Notes: generated from the letters alone by a model not told the origin. A stretch of DNA of 23,270 nucleotides from Bacillota bacterium (GCA_023460055.1 JAEWRJ010000031.1:1-23270), one strand, 5' to 3'. Shown: positions 8,038-15,455, counted from the first letter of the stretch. Numbers and translations: made by a program.

Positions 8038-8046
8038 ATTATACCA
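8038..8046 (-). promoter_or_regulatory. Predicted extended -10 promoter for nfeD-floA
   Basis: On the minus strand TGGTATAAT gives a consensus TATAAT (8038-8043) with the extended TG one base upstream. No good -35 is seen. The start would fall near 8031, giving a leader of about 15 bases that holds only the ribosome site. It lies just after the stop codon of the upstream glycosylase-like gene, so nfeD-floA can be expressed separately from the DNA-repair genes. Confidence 0.6.
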
Positions 8047-8049
8047 TAT

Positions 8050-8628
8050 TTAGACCAGTTCTGACACTATGCTATTTAAAGTTCGCAAATCTTCTTGATA
8101 TGTATCCATCAAAGAACGGTTATAAATAACAGCGGCGGGGTGATAGAGCGGGAATATATCCAGCCCGCTTTTATACCGGATCGCTTTGCCGTGGCAATCA
8201 CCGATAGAGATGTTTTTTCCAAGCAGGGAGCGTAAAGGCGTATTGCCAAGCGTTACCAGGATCTTGGGAGCGACGCAATCGACTTCTTCCATCAACCAGG
8301 GGATAAAGGCTTCCTGTTCGATGCGCGTTGGCGGACGGTTCGAGACTCTTCCCTTTTCGCTTGTTTTTGTTGGACGTAATTTTACCGCGTTCGTAATATA
8401 TATTGTTTCACGCTCAACCCCGATCACATCAAGGAAAGCATCAAGATTTTTGCCCGCTTTTCCGACAAACGGGCGACGCAGCAGAACCTCCTGTTCGCCG
8501 GGGGCCTCACCGATCAGCATCAGAAGGGGGCCATCCTGTTTTCCTTCTCCAAGCACATAGGCATGCTGCTCCTGACCGTCTATGTTCATTTGCCGCATAT
8601 ACAGCCTGTTCAGTTCATCAAGCTCCAT
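8050..8628 (-). CDS. Uracil-DNA glycosylase superfamily protein without Fe-S ligands
   Basis: A 192-residue family 4-like glycosylase (start at ATG 8626-8628, with GGAG 7 bases upstream; a TTG six codons earlier is also possible). IGEAPGEQE (about 39-47) and RPFVGKAGKNLD match motif A of family 4 enzymes, and LYHPAAV (about 162-168) matches the His-containing motif B. The four Cys that bind a 4Fe-4S cluster in family 4 are missing. The position of the third is Leu (NAVKLRPTK, against NVVKCRPPD in the upstream paralogue), and no Cys pair occurs near the N-terminus. The gene overlaps its upstream paralogue by 11 bases and is probably translationally coupled. It may excise uracil or another damaged base, or may have a changed role. 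Confidence 0.85.
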   Translation of the reverse strand: MELDELNRLYMRQMNIDGQEQHAYVLGEGKQDGPLLMLIGEAPGEQEVLLRRPFVGKAGKNLDAFLDVIGVERETIYITNAVKLRPTKTSEKGRVSNRPPTRIEQEAFIPWLMEEVDCVAPKILVTLGNTPLRSLLGKNISIGDCHGKAIRYKSGLDIFPLYHPAAVIYNRSLMDTYQEDLRTLNSIVSELV

Positions 8629-9196
8629 CACTTGTCTCCGATTCAAGTTCCTTTAACTTATCGCGCAGCAGCTTCATGTCCGACCAGGCATCCTTCTTTT
8701 TCAATGGATCCCGCAGCAAAGCGGAAGGATGGTAGGTAGGGAGGATCCAAATACCCTTTTTATGAATCCATTGACCCCGGATGCGCGTAATGCGCGCCTG
8801 ATCATTCACCAGATACTTCAGGGCTGTGCCTCCCAGTATCAAAATGACCTTCGGACGGATCAAAGCCGTCTGTGCCCTCAAATAAGGCAGACAGCAATTT
8901 GCCTCCTCCGGCAGAGGAACCCTGTTGTCCGGTGGACGGCACTTGACGACATTGGCAATATAGACCTCATCGCGCGATAGATCGATGGCCTCGAGCATCC
9001 TGGTCAGCAATTGCCCGGCTGGACCAACGAAAGCTAAACCAAGCCTGTCTTCTTCTGCGCCGGGGCCCTCCCCCACGATCAGCAGCCTTGCCTTGGGATT
9101 ACCTTGCCCGGGCACCTTGTTGCGGATGCCTTGATGCAAAGGACACAGACAGCAGGCTTGTATCTGCTCGTATACCATCGGCCAGGATGTCTCCAT
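8618..9196 (-). CDS. Type 4 uracil-DNA glycosylase with 4Fe-4S cluster
   Basis: A 192-residue protein with the hallmarks of family 4 uracil-DNA glycosylases, which remove uracil from DNA at the start of base-excision repair. VGEGPGAEEDRLGLAFVGPAG (41-61) contains motif A, and PTYHPSALLRDP is motif B. The cluster ligands fit the family spacing: C15-x2-C18 in QACCLCPLH, C86 in VVKCRPPDNR and C102 in NCCLPYL. The ATG at 9194-9196 has TAGGAG about 10 bases upstream. It follows the 71-residue membrane protein gene by 13 bases and overlaps the next paralogue. The neighbouring paralogue lacks the cluster Cys, which makes this copy the likely active uracil remover. Confidence 0.93.
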   Translation of the reverse strand: METSWPMVYEQIQACCLCPLHQGIRNKVPGQGNPKARLLIVGEGPGAEEDRLGLAFVGPAGQLLTRMLEAIDLSRDEVYIANVVKCRPPDNRVPLPEEANCCLPYLRAQTALIRPKVILILGGTALKYLVNDQARITRIRGQWIHKKGIWILPTYHPSALLRDPLKKKDAWSDMKLLRDKLKELESETSDGA

Positions 9197-9209
9197 AATG
9201 GATAATCTC

Positions 9210-9425
9210 CTAAAAGCGCGAATTAAACAGCGCGAAACTCGATCTAATATCCGTGCTCAGCCAGCTCAGCAGACTTGTAATCAGCAGTATTAATAACAGG
9301 ATGAGCACTGTGCCCACAATAACGCTGAAAAAATTGGACATGCCGGCCATCAGCATCATACGATCACGGCGAGCTTGCCGCTTCTCTTCTTTTTGTGCGA
9401 AATAATCATCCGGATCAGGACGCAT
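9210..9425 (-). CDS. Small single-pass membrane protein, function unknown
   Basis: I do not recognise it. It has 71 residues: a highly charged N-terminus (PDPDDYFAQKEEKRQARRDR, about 3-22), then one long hydrophobic helix (about 32-55, FFSVIVGTVLILLLILLITSLL) and a short tail. The basic N-terminus suggests it faces the cytoplasm. GGGAGGTGAG lies at good spacing before the ATG, and a promoter sits just upstream, so it is a real gene and the first of the operon with the two glycosylase-type genes. No functional inference is safe. Confidence 0.75.
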   Translation of the reverse strand: MRPDPDDYFAQKEEKRQARRDRMMLMAGMSNFFSVIVGTVLILLLILLITSLLSWLSTDIRSSFALFNSRF

Positions 9426-9447
9426 AAACGCTCACCTCCCTCATTAA

Positions 9448-9476
9448 ATTGTACCTGATTGAGGTCTGATGCGCAA
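9448..9476 (-). promoter_or_regulatory. Predicted sigma-A promoter of the glycosylase operon
   Basis: On the minus strand TTGCGC (9471-9476) and TACAAT (9448-9453) are 17 bases apart. The start is near 9441, giving a very short leader before the ATG at 9425. It is back to back with a plus-strand promoter. Confidence 0.55.
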
Positions 9477-9484
9477 TCATTCAC

Positions 9485-9513
9485 TTCTCAAAAGGTCTTT
9501 GATAGGCTATACT
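9485..9513 (+). promoter_or_regulatory. Predicted promoter of the nucleotidyltransferase gene
   Basis: TTCTCA (9485-9490) and TATACT (9508-9513) are 17 bases apart, with a start near 9520 and an AAGGAGG ribosome site at 9531-9537. A second possible pair, TTGATA (9499-9504) and TATAAA (9523-9528), would start transcription inside the ribosome site and is less likely. Confidence 0.4.
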
Positions 9514-9548
9514 TGGCTAGCATATAAATCAAGGAGGACATCAAACTG

Positions 9549-10460
9549 ATGAAGAAACCTATCTTGGTGGTCATGGCCGCCGGAATCGGCAGCCGTTTTG
9601 GAGGCCTGAAACAAATGGCCCCTTTGGGGTTGCATGGTGAAAGCCTGATCGATTACTCGCTGTATGATGCGCTGCAGGTTGGGTTTGAGCGGGTGATTTT
9701 CATTGTAAACAAGCGTATTCATGAGGATTTCAGTACTCTGGTTGGAAAGCATGTTGAACAACGAATGGAGGTTCAATATGTGATGCAGGAGTTGGATGAC
9801 CTCCCCGAAGGACTCAGCGTACCTGAGGGTCGGGTGAAGCCCTGGGGTACAGGCCATGCCATTCTTGCCTGCCGCAATGCCATAGACGCTCCCTTTTGCG
9901 CCATTAACGGCGATGACCTGTACGGGCGTGACGCGCTGCGTAAAATGCACGAATATCTGAGCGGAAATCCTGATCCATATCATTACGCCATGGTGGCCTT
10001 TTCACTGAAAAACACCCTGTCTGAAAACGGTTATGTATCCCGCGGCGTCTGCCAGGCAAACGATGAAGGGTTCCTCGAAAGCATCGTAGAAACGCTGCAC
10101 ATCATCCCCTCTGTTGACGGACCGCTCTACAGCGAGGATATGGAAATCTACCGGAAGCTGCATGAGGACACAATGGTGTCGATGAACATATGGGGACTGA
10201 CACCGGAGTTTATTGATGTACTTAAAGAGGAGTTTCCCCTGTTTCATAAAGACGCGATGGTAAGCAATCCGCTTAAAGCGGAAATCTACCTGCCCAACGT
10301 CATTGGCACCATGCTGAAACAGAATAAAGCCAGCGTGAAAGTGCTCCATTCCAAAGACAAATGGCTTGGCGTAACCAACGCCTCCGACCGTCCGGCAGTC
10401 GAAGTCGCTCTTCGTCGGATGACTGATGATGGCATTTATCCGAATGGACTTTGGAAATAA
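9549..10460 (+). CDS. NDP-sugar nucleotidyltransferase (sugar-1-phosphate pyrophosphorylase family)
   Basis: A 303-residue GT-A-like nucleotidyltransferase that would join a nucleoside triphosphate to a sugar 1-phosphate. The nucleotide-binding signature is AAGIGSRFGGLKQMAPLG (10-27). WGTGHA (99-104) and AINGDDLYG (118-126), with the metal-binding Asp residues, follow. The rest has the usual strand pattern with NIWGLTPEF. AAGGAGG lies 11 bases before the ATG. It is monocistronic, flanked by a divergent operon and a tRNA gene. Neither the sugar nor the nucleotide can be fixed from sequence. Candidates are N-acetylhexosamine 1-phosphates, given the amino-sugar genes to the right, or a precursor for the glycan operon to the left. 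Confidence 0.85.
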   Translation: MKKPILVVMAAGIGSRFGGLKQMAPLGLHGESLIDYSLYDALQVGFERVIFIVNKRIHEDFSTLVGKHVEQRMEVQYVMQELDDLPEGLSVPEGRVKPWGTGHAILACRNAIDAPFCAINGDDLYGRDALRKMHEYLSGNPDPYHYAMVAFSLKNTLSENGYVSRGVCQANDEGFLESIVETLHIIPSVDGPLYSEDMEIYRKLHEDTMVSMNIWGLTPEFIDVLKEEFPLFHKDAMVSNPLKAEIYLPNVIGTMLKQNKASVKVLHSKDKWLGVTNASDRPAVEVALRRMTDDGIYPNGLWK

Positions 10461-10518
10461 AGTTTATCCTGAATGCGGATTTTTACGGATTTTATGCGAA
10501 TTTATTTGAAATCTGCAC

Positions 10519-10547
10519 TTGCATTTTATCCTGACAGCGGTTATAAT
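10519..10547 (+). promoter_or_regulatory. Predicted strong promoter of tRNA-Thr
   Basis: TTGCAT (10519-10524) and a consensus TATAAT (10542-10547) are separated by 17 bases. The start near 10554 leaves about 8 bases of 5' leader before the mature tRNA end. Confidence 0.75.
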
Positions 10548-10561
10548 ACCGCTTGTCGCCC

Positions 10562-10637
<76 letters not shown>

Positions 10638-10639
10638 GT

Positions 10640-10679
10640 AAGGCACCAACGTGATTTTGATCATCTAGGTGCCTTTTTT
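10640..10679 (+). terminator. Intrinsic terminator after tRNA-Thr
   Basis: AAGGCACC (10640-10647) pairs with GGTGCCTT (10668-10675), and the stem runs into six T residues (10674-10679). It begins two bases after the CCA end. Confidence 0.85.
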
Positions 10680-10753
10680 ACGTTGCGGAACTGGCATACC
10701 AGAGTATTTGTATGCCGGTTTGCTTTGTATCAAACCCCTTAAGAAAGCAGTTC

Positions 10754-10789
10754 AAAAAGCGGAGCGGACATACTTTGCATCCACTCCGC
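10754..10789 (-). terminator. Intrinsic terminator of the sugar ABC operon
   Basis: On the minus strand GCGGAGTGGA and TCCGCTCCGC form a 10-pair stem with one G-T pair, followed by five T residues. It lies 17 bases after the permease stop. It faces the tRNA terminator, so the convergent transcripts are kept apart. A further 7-base inverted repeat (10790-10809) overlaps the permease stop codon. Confidence 0.8.
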
Positions 10790-10805
10790 CTGATCGCGAT
10801 ATCGA

Positions 10806-11645
10806 TCAGCCTTTTACAGCTCCGGCTGCGACACCTTTTGTGATCTGGTTTCTGAAGATCGAATAGAAAATAAGAATAGGTATCAAGGCAACCGTCAGCG
10901 ATGTGAAAAGCTTTCCGTAGTCCGAGCCCAAGGCGCCTGCATATCGGCCGACCATATAAGGAATCGCCTTCAGTTTTTCTGAGGAGGTCATCAAGCTCAT
11001 CAGAATAAACTCGTTCCAGTTGCCGGTAAAGGTGATAATCGCCAGAGTAACGGAAACGGGCGCGCACATCGGCAGGACAACCCTGGAAAAAATACTGATA
11101 AAGCTTGCTCCGTCGATCCTTGCTGCTTCCAACAATTCATCAGGAATGCTCTTTTGAAAATCAGTGCAAAGATAGACCCCCATGGGCAGGCCCAGCGCGA
11201 TGTACGGGATCAGAACCGCCCATCGTGTATTGTGGATCCCCGCCGCGCTCACCATCAGGAAAAGCGGAATCAATATCGATTGCATGGTCAGCAGAATACC
11301 GATTATAAAAATGCCGTGCAGAAGCTTGGTGATCTTATAGTTCAACTTGGCAAACGCAAAACCCGCCATGTTGGATAAAACCACGACGACCGCGACTGTC
11401 ACAGAAGTATATATAAGGCTGTTTTTAAAAAAGCCGAAGAAATTGCCCTGGTTTATCACAAAGGCATAGTTGCCCAAATACAATGACGGAGGGAGGGAAA
11501 GCTTGTTTGAAGTCAAGTAGGTCGTATTCGTTTTAAAGGACTGCATTACCAGCCACAAAATCGGATAAATTGTCAGCACTGTAAAGATGATCATGACTGC
11601 GTAGACAAGGATTTTAGCCGGCAGCGAGATATTTCGATTATCCAT
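10806..11645 (-). CDS. Carbohydrate ABC transporter permease (CUT1, MalG type)
   Basis: A 279-residue inner-membrane subunit with six hydrophobic segments. The first is at about 9-33 (ILVYAVMIIFTVLTIYPILWLVM) and the last near 245-262. The cytoplasmic EAA loop that docks on the ATPase reads EAARIDGASFISIFSRVVLP (about 172-191). It ends in VAAGAVKG, typical of MalG-like subunits. An AAGGAGG ribosome site lies inside the end of the upstream permease gene, 3 bases separating the two genes. Together with the next permease and the binding protein it forms a sugar importer. No ATPase gene is in the window, so a shared MsiK-like ATPase elsewhere is likely, as is common for CUT1 systems of Gram-positive bacteria. 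Confidence 0.94.
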   Translation of the reverse strand: MDNRNISLPAKILVYAVMIIFTVLTIYPILWLVMQSFKTNTTYLTSNKLSLPPSLYLGNYAFVINQGNFFGFFKNSLIYTSVTVAVVVVLSNMAGFAFAKLNYKITKLLHGIFIIGILLTMQSILIPLFLMVSAAGIHNTRWAVLIPYIALGLPMGVYLCTDFQKSIPDELLEAARIDGASFISIFSRVVLPMCAPVSVTLAIITFTGNWNEFILMSLMTSSEKLKAIPYMVGRYAGALGSDYGKLFTSLTVALIPILIFYSIFRNQITKGVAAGAVKG

Positions 11646-11648
11646 GGG

Positions 11649-12554
11649 TCACGCCTCCTTCTCTCTGAATGCTTTTCCAAGGCTCATGGTCATGATGATC
11701 AGTATAATGCTGATGACCACCATCACCGTGGATATGGCATTTGCCAGAGGATAATTCGGTGCCCCTTGGAAGGCCGACTGATACATATACAGAGAAAGCA
11801 CTCGCGTTTGGCCCGCGGGGCCGCCATTGGTCATGGCGTAAATGAGATCAAATGATTTCAAGGAGCCGGAGATGGCCAGAATGGCTGTTGTGATGATGAC
11901 GCCGGATAGAGCCGGCAATGTGATGTGCCATAGAATGCCGGATTCCTTCGCGCCGTCTATTCTGGCGGCCTCGATGATCGCCGGGTCTATGCGCTGCATA
12001 TTGGCCAGAAAAATAATCATGTAAAATCCTGTGAACATCCACAGGATAACGACCAGAACCGGAGCCATAGGATTGCTGCTCATGGTGAATACCGCGGCGG
12101 GGTCGAAGATGCGGCGAATATCCATCAGAACTGAATTGCGTCCGTAAATGATCGCGTTGAAAAGTACACCGATAATGATAGACGAGATGACGTTTGGCAG
12201 ATAGATCATCGTCTGAAAAAAACTGTTCCCCTTCTTGATCAGCTTGCGGGAAAGGATGTAGGCCAGGATGAAGCCAAGCGGGATCTGACCGAAAACCGAT
12301 ACACCGACAATCAGCAGGTTGTTTTTTAGCGCGGTATAAAAGTTTCCCGAGGGGTCGGTAAACATCCAGAGATAACTTTTCAGCCCGACAAACTGTATAT
12401 TGGAGCCGGGGCCGAAAATCGGACCGCCGTTATAGTCAGTTAAGCTTAGCAATACCGAAAAGATGGTGGGAAAGGCCACAACAGCCAAGTAGATGATCAC
12501 GGCAGGCAAAGCCAGTGCCATATATGCAAGTCTTTTCTCACCTTTTGTTGTCAT
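11649..12554 (-). CDS. Carbohydrate ABC transporter permease (CUT1, MalF type)
   Basis: A 301-residue membrane subunit starting at ATG 12552-12554 (MTTKGEKRLAYMALALP), with GGGAGAGG about 7 bases upstream. An in-frame ATG seven codons earlier has a poorer site. Six hydrophobic segments are visible, starting with YMALALPAVIIYLAVVAFP. The EAA loop is EAARIDGAKESGILWHITLP. The motif FDLIYAMTNGGPAGQTRVLSLYMYQSAF is typical of this subunit in CUT1 importers. It pairs with the MalG-type subunit downstream and follows the binding protein gene by 51 bases. Confidence 0.93.
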   Translation of the reverse strand: MTTKGEKRLAYMALALPAVIIYLAVVAFPTIFSVLLSLTDYNGGPIFGPGSNIQFVGLKSYLWMFTDPSGNFYTALKNNLLIVGVSVFGQIPLGFILAYILSRKLIKKGNSFFQTMIYLPNVISSIIIGVLFNAIIYGRNSVLMDIRRIFDPAAVFTMSSNPMAPVLVVILWMFTGFYMIIFLANMQRIDPAIIEAARIDGAKESGILWHITLPALSGVIITTAILAISGSLKSFDLIYAMTNGGPAGQTRVLSLYMYQSAFQGAPNYPLANAISTVMVVISIILIIMTMSLGKAFREKEA

Positions 12555-12605
12555 CGCGCGGCCTCTCCCATCCATCTCATTGATCAGTTAACTCGCTGCG
12601 GTCGC

Positions 12606-13946
12606 TTACTTGGCAGCCTTCCAGGCATCAAAGGCATTCTGTGTCGCCTTCGCGACATCTTCAGGGGTCTGTGTACCCAGGCCGATGGCCTGCAGGCCGT
12701 CGTTCAGCGGCGTATAGACAGGGCCTTCGAAGACGCCATCGATAACCACAGTTGCCTTGTCATATTCTTTTGCAAGATTTGCCATGGCGATCTGCAGGGG
12801 TTCCAATGTAAGCGAAGCAAAGTCTATGTCAGTGCGGGAGGGAGTGGCCAGGCCGCCGGTGGACAGCCTGTAGGTTTGTACTTCTTTGCCGACAAGCCAT
12901 TTGACCAGTTCCCAGGCAGCTTCGAGCTTCGGTGAGCCGTCTTCCAGCGCGGCGCTGATACCAAAGCCGGTGGCCAGCACAGCAGTATTCGATTTGTTGA
13001 ACTTCACGCCTTCTACGTCGATTTCGGGGAAAACAGTGATTTTAATATTATTCTGCTTCTCAGGAGCAATCAGAGCCTGTCCCGTGGATGCGTCTGTAAT
13101 GAAAGCGCCCATGCGCCAGTCGCCGTCGATGTAGTATGCGGCGGTGTTGGTGGCAAACAGACCGGGGCCTTCGCCGTATCCGACAGCCAGGGTAGACTTG
13201 TCGAGCACGCCGTCTTCATACATCTTCTTCACAAAGTTCAGCGCCGCGAGAAAATCAGGATCAGTGAATTTCGCTTCACCGGAAAGGATCTTCTGCTCCC
13301 AGCCTTCGCCGCAGAAACGGCCGGCAATCATGGAGAACAGGCAGGACTGCATGACCCATGTATCCTGGCTGGGCATAAGGACGGTTTCATAGCCCTTGGC
13401 CTTCAGCACGGGGACCTGCGCGACCAGCTCGGTATAGTTCTTGGCAGGTTCGAGGCCGGCATCTTTGAGCACGTCCATATTCACATAGAAAGCATGTGTG
13501 GCGGTAACGCCCGAGGGGATCATGCCCAAATAGCCGCCTGCCTGCTGCGCGGGATCCAAGGTCATGGGGATGTAGAGCTCAGTAAGCCCGTCGCGCTCAA
13601 CCAAAGGAGTCAAATCCTTCAGAAGCTTGTTGGTGTGCAGCGTGGTGGAGCGTCCGGAGGGCCATGCGTACATCACATCAGGCAGATTGCCTGCGGCGGC
13701 GTATGCTTCGGTCTGCTGGTGGAAGGGATCGTTGAATTCGTCTTGGATTTCAAGCTTGATGTTGGGATGAGCCGCCTGGAAGGCTTCCCACACAATGGAA
13801 GTCTCTTCCATGGCATTGGGGCTGGTCATGTCCCGATAGTTGAGCACGCGAAGAGTGACTTTTTCTTCCGCGACGCTGCTGGTGATGCCAACGGCAAGCG
13901 CCATGATCATCGCGAGGACAAGGGCTGACAGACGTCTGAGTTTCAT
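12606..13946 (-). CDS. Extracellular sugar-binding protein of the ABC importer, without lipobox
   Basis: A 446-residue family 1 solute-binding protein. The start is ATG 13944-13946, with AGGAGG at proper spacing; the frame is open further upstream but lacks starts with ribosome sites. The signal peptide is KLRR followed by a hydrophobic core (8-22) and a likely signal peptidase I site after A26 (SSVA-EEK). No Cys occurs near the cleavage site, so it is not a lipoprotein, unlike most binding proteins of monoderm Bacillota. WEAFQAAHPNIKLEI (53-67) is the family signature region. LPDVMYAWPSG (88-98) and the C-terminal hinge pattern also fit. The ligand is inferred to be an amino sugar or an oligosaccharide containing one, because nagA and a kinase gene are divergent from it. 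Confidence 0.92.
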   Translation of the reverse strand: MKLRRLSALVLAMIMALAVGITSSVAEEKVTLRVLNYRDMTSPNAMEETSIVWEAFQAAHPNIKLEIQDEFNDPFHQQTEAYAAAGNLPDVMYAWPSGRSTTLHTNKLLKDLTPLVERDGLTELYIPMTLDPAQQAGGYLGMIPSGVTATHAFYVNMDVLKDAGLEPAKNYTELVAQVPVLKAKGYETVLMPSQDTWVMQSCLFSMIAGRFCGEGWEQKILSGEAKFTDPDFLAALNFVKKMYEDGVLDKSTLAVGYGEGPGLFATNTAAYYIDGDWRMGAFITDASTGQALIAPEKQNNIKITVFPEIDVEGVKFNKSNTAVLATGFGISAALEDGSPKLEAAWELVKWLVGKEVQTYRLSTGGLATPSRTDIDFASLTLEPLQIAMANLAKEYDKATVVIDGVFEGPVYTPLNDGLQAIGLGTQTPEDVAKATQNAFDAWKAAK

Positions 13947-13973
13947 GATGGTTATCCTCCTGTTTTTATTGAC

Positions 13974-13990
13974 GAAGGCAACCTGCCTTC
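13974..13990 (-). repeat. Hairpin in the leader of the ABC operon
   Basis: GAAGGCA and TGCCTTC, 7-base perfect arms with a 3-base loop, lie between the predicted transcription start (about 13994) and the ribosome site. It would form the very 5' end of the mRNA. It could stabilise the transcript or serve as an operator. Confidence 0.5.
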
Positions 13991-14000
13991 CGTTGGCTTT

Positions 14001-14029
14001 ATGATGCTCCGAGGTTGAATAATTGTCAA
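14001..14029 (-). promoter_or_regulatory. Predicted promoter of the sugar ABC operon
   Basis: On the minus strand a consensus TTGACA (14024-14029) is 17 bases from CATCAT (14001-14006), a weak -10. A weak -10 fits a regulated or activator-dependent promoter. Confidence 0.5.
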
Positions 14030-14225
14030 TATGTACAAAAGGGAGAAGCGGTGATTTGAATGAAGTGGACAATAATAAACAAGAATGCACATCGGCAGAC
14101 AACTCAGCATCGCTCTCCCTTGCGCCATATCCTCAAATTTACAAGCCAGACCGGGAAGATAGCGCTCATTTTCCTCAGCTCAGCAACACAAGACAAGGCA
14201 TTGCAACCCGGGACAATCCGCATGG
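14030..14225 (+). other. Non-coding part of the divergent ABC/nagA intergenic region
   Basis: The space between the binding-protein gene and nagA is 357 bases. Its outer parts hold the two divergent promoters and leader hairpins. The central 196 bases show no convincing gene: the short frames here have no ribosome site or family features, and I see no clear repeat. It may carry regulator sites I cannot recognise. Confidence 0.6.
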
Positions 14226-14254
14226 TTGATGCGGGTAAATTATGAGGGTATAAT
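14226..14254 (+). promoter_or_regulatory. Predicted strong promoter of the nagA operon
   Basis: TTGATG (14226-14231) and a consensus TATAAT (14249-14254) are separated by 17 bases. The start is near 14261, leaving a leader of about 43 bases before the nagA ATG. Confidence 0.75.
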
Positions 14255-14262
14255 ACAAATGT

Positions 14263-14288
14263 ACGCTGCGTAATGAAACAGCGTTTTT
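14263..14288 (+). promoter_or_regulatory. Hairpin with T-run in the nagA leader
   Basis: ACGCTG (14263-14268) and CAGCGT (14279-14284) form a 6-pair stem with a 10-base loop, followed by further T residues (14285-14288). It starts at the predicted transcription start. It resembles a weak attenuator or an operator; the stem is too short to call a terminator with confidence. Confidence 0.35.
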
Positions 14289-14303
14289 CAAAGGAGCGGC
14301 ACT

Positions 14304-15452
14304 ATGAAAGCGATTATCAACGGTATTATTCTGACTCCTCATGAAGAAATCCGCGGGATGGCTCTTCTGTTTGACACAGTCTTTCGGGGCATTGTTCCGC
14401 TTGATCATGTCCAGGCAGATGAAATAATTGACGCAAAGGGCCGATATATTGCCCCCGGCCTGATTGATGTTCATATTCATGGTTATTTAGGCAAGGACAT
14501 ATCCGACGGAAGCGAGGAAGGCGCCCGCATCATGGCCGAAGGCGTCTTGGCTAACGGTGTTACTTCCTTTTTGCCCACAACGATGACGGTCAGCTGGAGT
14601 GAGATAGAAGCTTCTTTTGACGTAGTGCGCCGCCTGATGCCTGAAAGCCGTGAGCCGGATTTTCACGGCGCGCAGATTCTTGGCTGTCACGCGGAAGGTC
14701 CTTTCATTAATCCGCAGCGCAAAGGCGCGCAGTCGGAGAAGCATATCATTCCTCCGCGCACTGCCCTGATCCTGCCTCACAGCGATGTTGTTCGGCTGAT
14801 CACCGTTGCCCCTGAAATGGAAGGCGGTCTCGAGTTCATCCGCGAGCTGACTTCCAAAAGCAGCATTACGGTATCCATCGGCCACAGCAACGCGGATTAT
14901 GACCTGGCAAAAAAAGCCATCGAGGCAGGCGCGTCTCACATCACTCATCTGTTCAACGCTCAGACCGGCCTCAACCATCGCAAGCCCGGGATTGTCGGCG
15001 CGGCCCTCACAAGCGATGTATTTACGGAGCTGATCGCCGATACTTTTCATGTGCATCAAGGCCTGTTCAGCATGCTGTACAACGTAAAACGGGACCTGCT
15101 TGTGCTGGTGACCGACTGTACGCGCGCCGGAGGCTTGCCCGACGGCGAGTATACACTGGGCGGGCAGCCCATCTTTGTCAATGGAATTGAATGCAGGCTG
15201 CAAGACGGCACCATCGCCGGCAGCGTGCTCAGACTCAATGACGCAGCCCGCAATCTGCACCGTCTGGGTAAAGTGCCGCTTAGGGATGCCATTCATGCCG
15301 CTTCTCTCAGCGCAGCCCGTACCATCGGCATGGATCACATAAAAGGTTCGATTGAGAATGGAAAGGATGCCGACCTAATTTTCATTGACGATGAATGCCG
15401 CGTATTCGCTGCCTTTGTACGCGGTACGCTCAAATACAGCAAGGAGAACTGA
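14304..15452 (+). CDS. nagA: N-acetylglucosamine-6-phosphate deacetylase
   Basis: A 382-residue amidohydrolase, the normal NagA length. It removes acetate from GlcNAc-6-phosphate to give glucosamine-6-phosphate. Metal and active-site features are present: H57-x-H59 in GLIDVHIHG, E131 in GCHAEGPF, H194 in VSIGHSNAD, H215 in SHITHLFNA and the catalytic D271 in VLVTDCTRAGGLPDG. Next comes GTIAGSVLRLNDAARNL. Family members usually have VTDAM and FNAM; here they are VTDCT and FNAQTGLNHR, a modest departure. AAGGAGCGGCACT precedes the ATG. The gene leads an operon with the ROK-type kinase gene 3 bases downstream and is divergent from the sugar importer. The next enzyme, NagB, is not in the window. 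Confidence 0.95.
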   Translation: MKAIINGIILTPHEEIRGMALLFDTVFRGIVPLDHVQADEIIDAKGRYIAPGLIDVHIHGYLGKDISDGSEEGARIMAEGVLANGVTSFLPTTMTVSWSEIEASFDVVRRLMPESREPDFHGAQILGCHAEGPFINPQRKGAQSEKHIIPPRTALILPHSDVVRLITVAPEMEGGLEFIRELTSKSSITVSIGHSNADYDLAKKAIEAGASHITHLFNAQTGLNHRKPGIVGAALTSDVFTELIADTFHVHQGLFSMLYNVKRDLLVLVTDCTRAGGLPDGEYTLGGQPIFVNGIECRLQDGTIAGSVLRLNDAARNLHRLGKVPLRDAIHAASLSAARTIGMDHIKGSIENGKDADLIFIDDECRVFAAFVRGTLKYSKEN

Positions 15453-15455
15453 TCA

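Noticed and set aside
9507..9983. Minus-strand frame of 158 codons over the nucleotidyltransferase
   Set aside because: Antisense to a gene with clear nucleotide-binding and metal-binding motifs.
14304..14318. CcpA cre-like sequence at the nagA start codon
   Set aside because: TGAAAGCG begins like a cre site, but the second half is shifted by one base from the consensus spacing.
14023..14480. Short frames on both strands between the binding-protein gene and nagA
   Set aside because: No ribosome sites, no recognisable domains, and partial overlap with promoters and nagA.
14487..15338. Minus-strand frame of 283 codons over nagA
   Set aside because: All NagA active-site motifs are on the plus strand; the antisense translation shows no domain.
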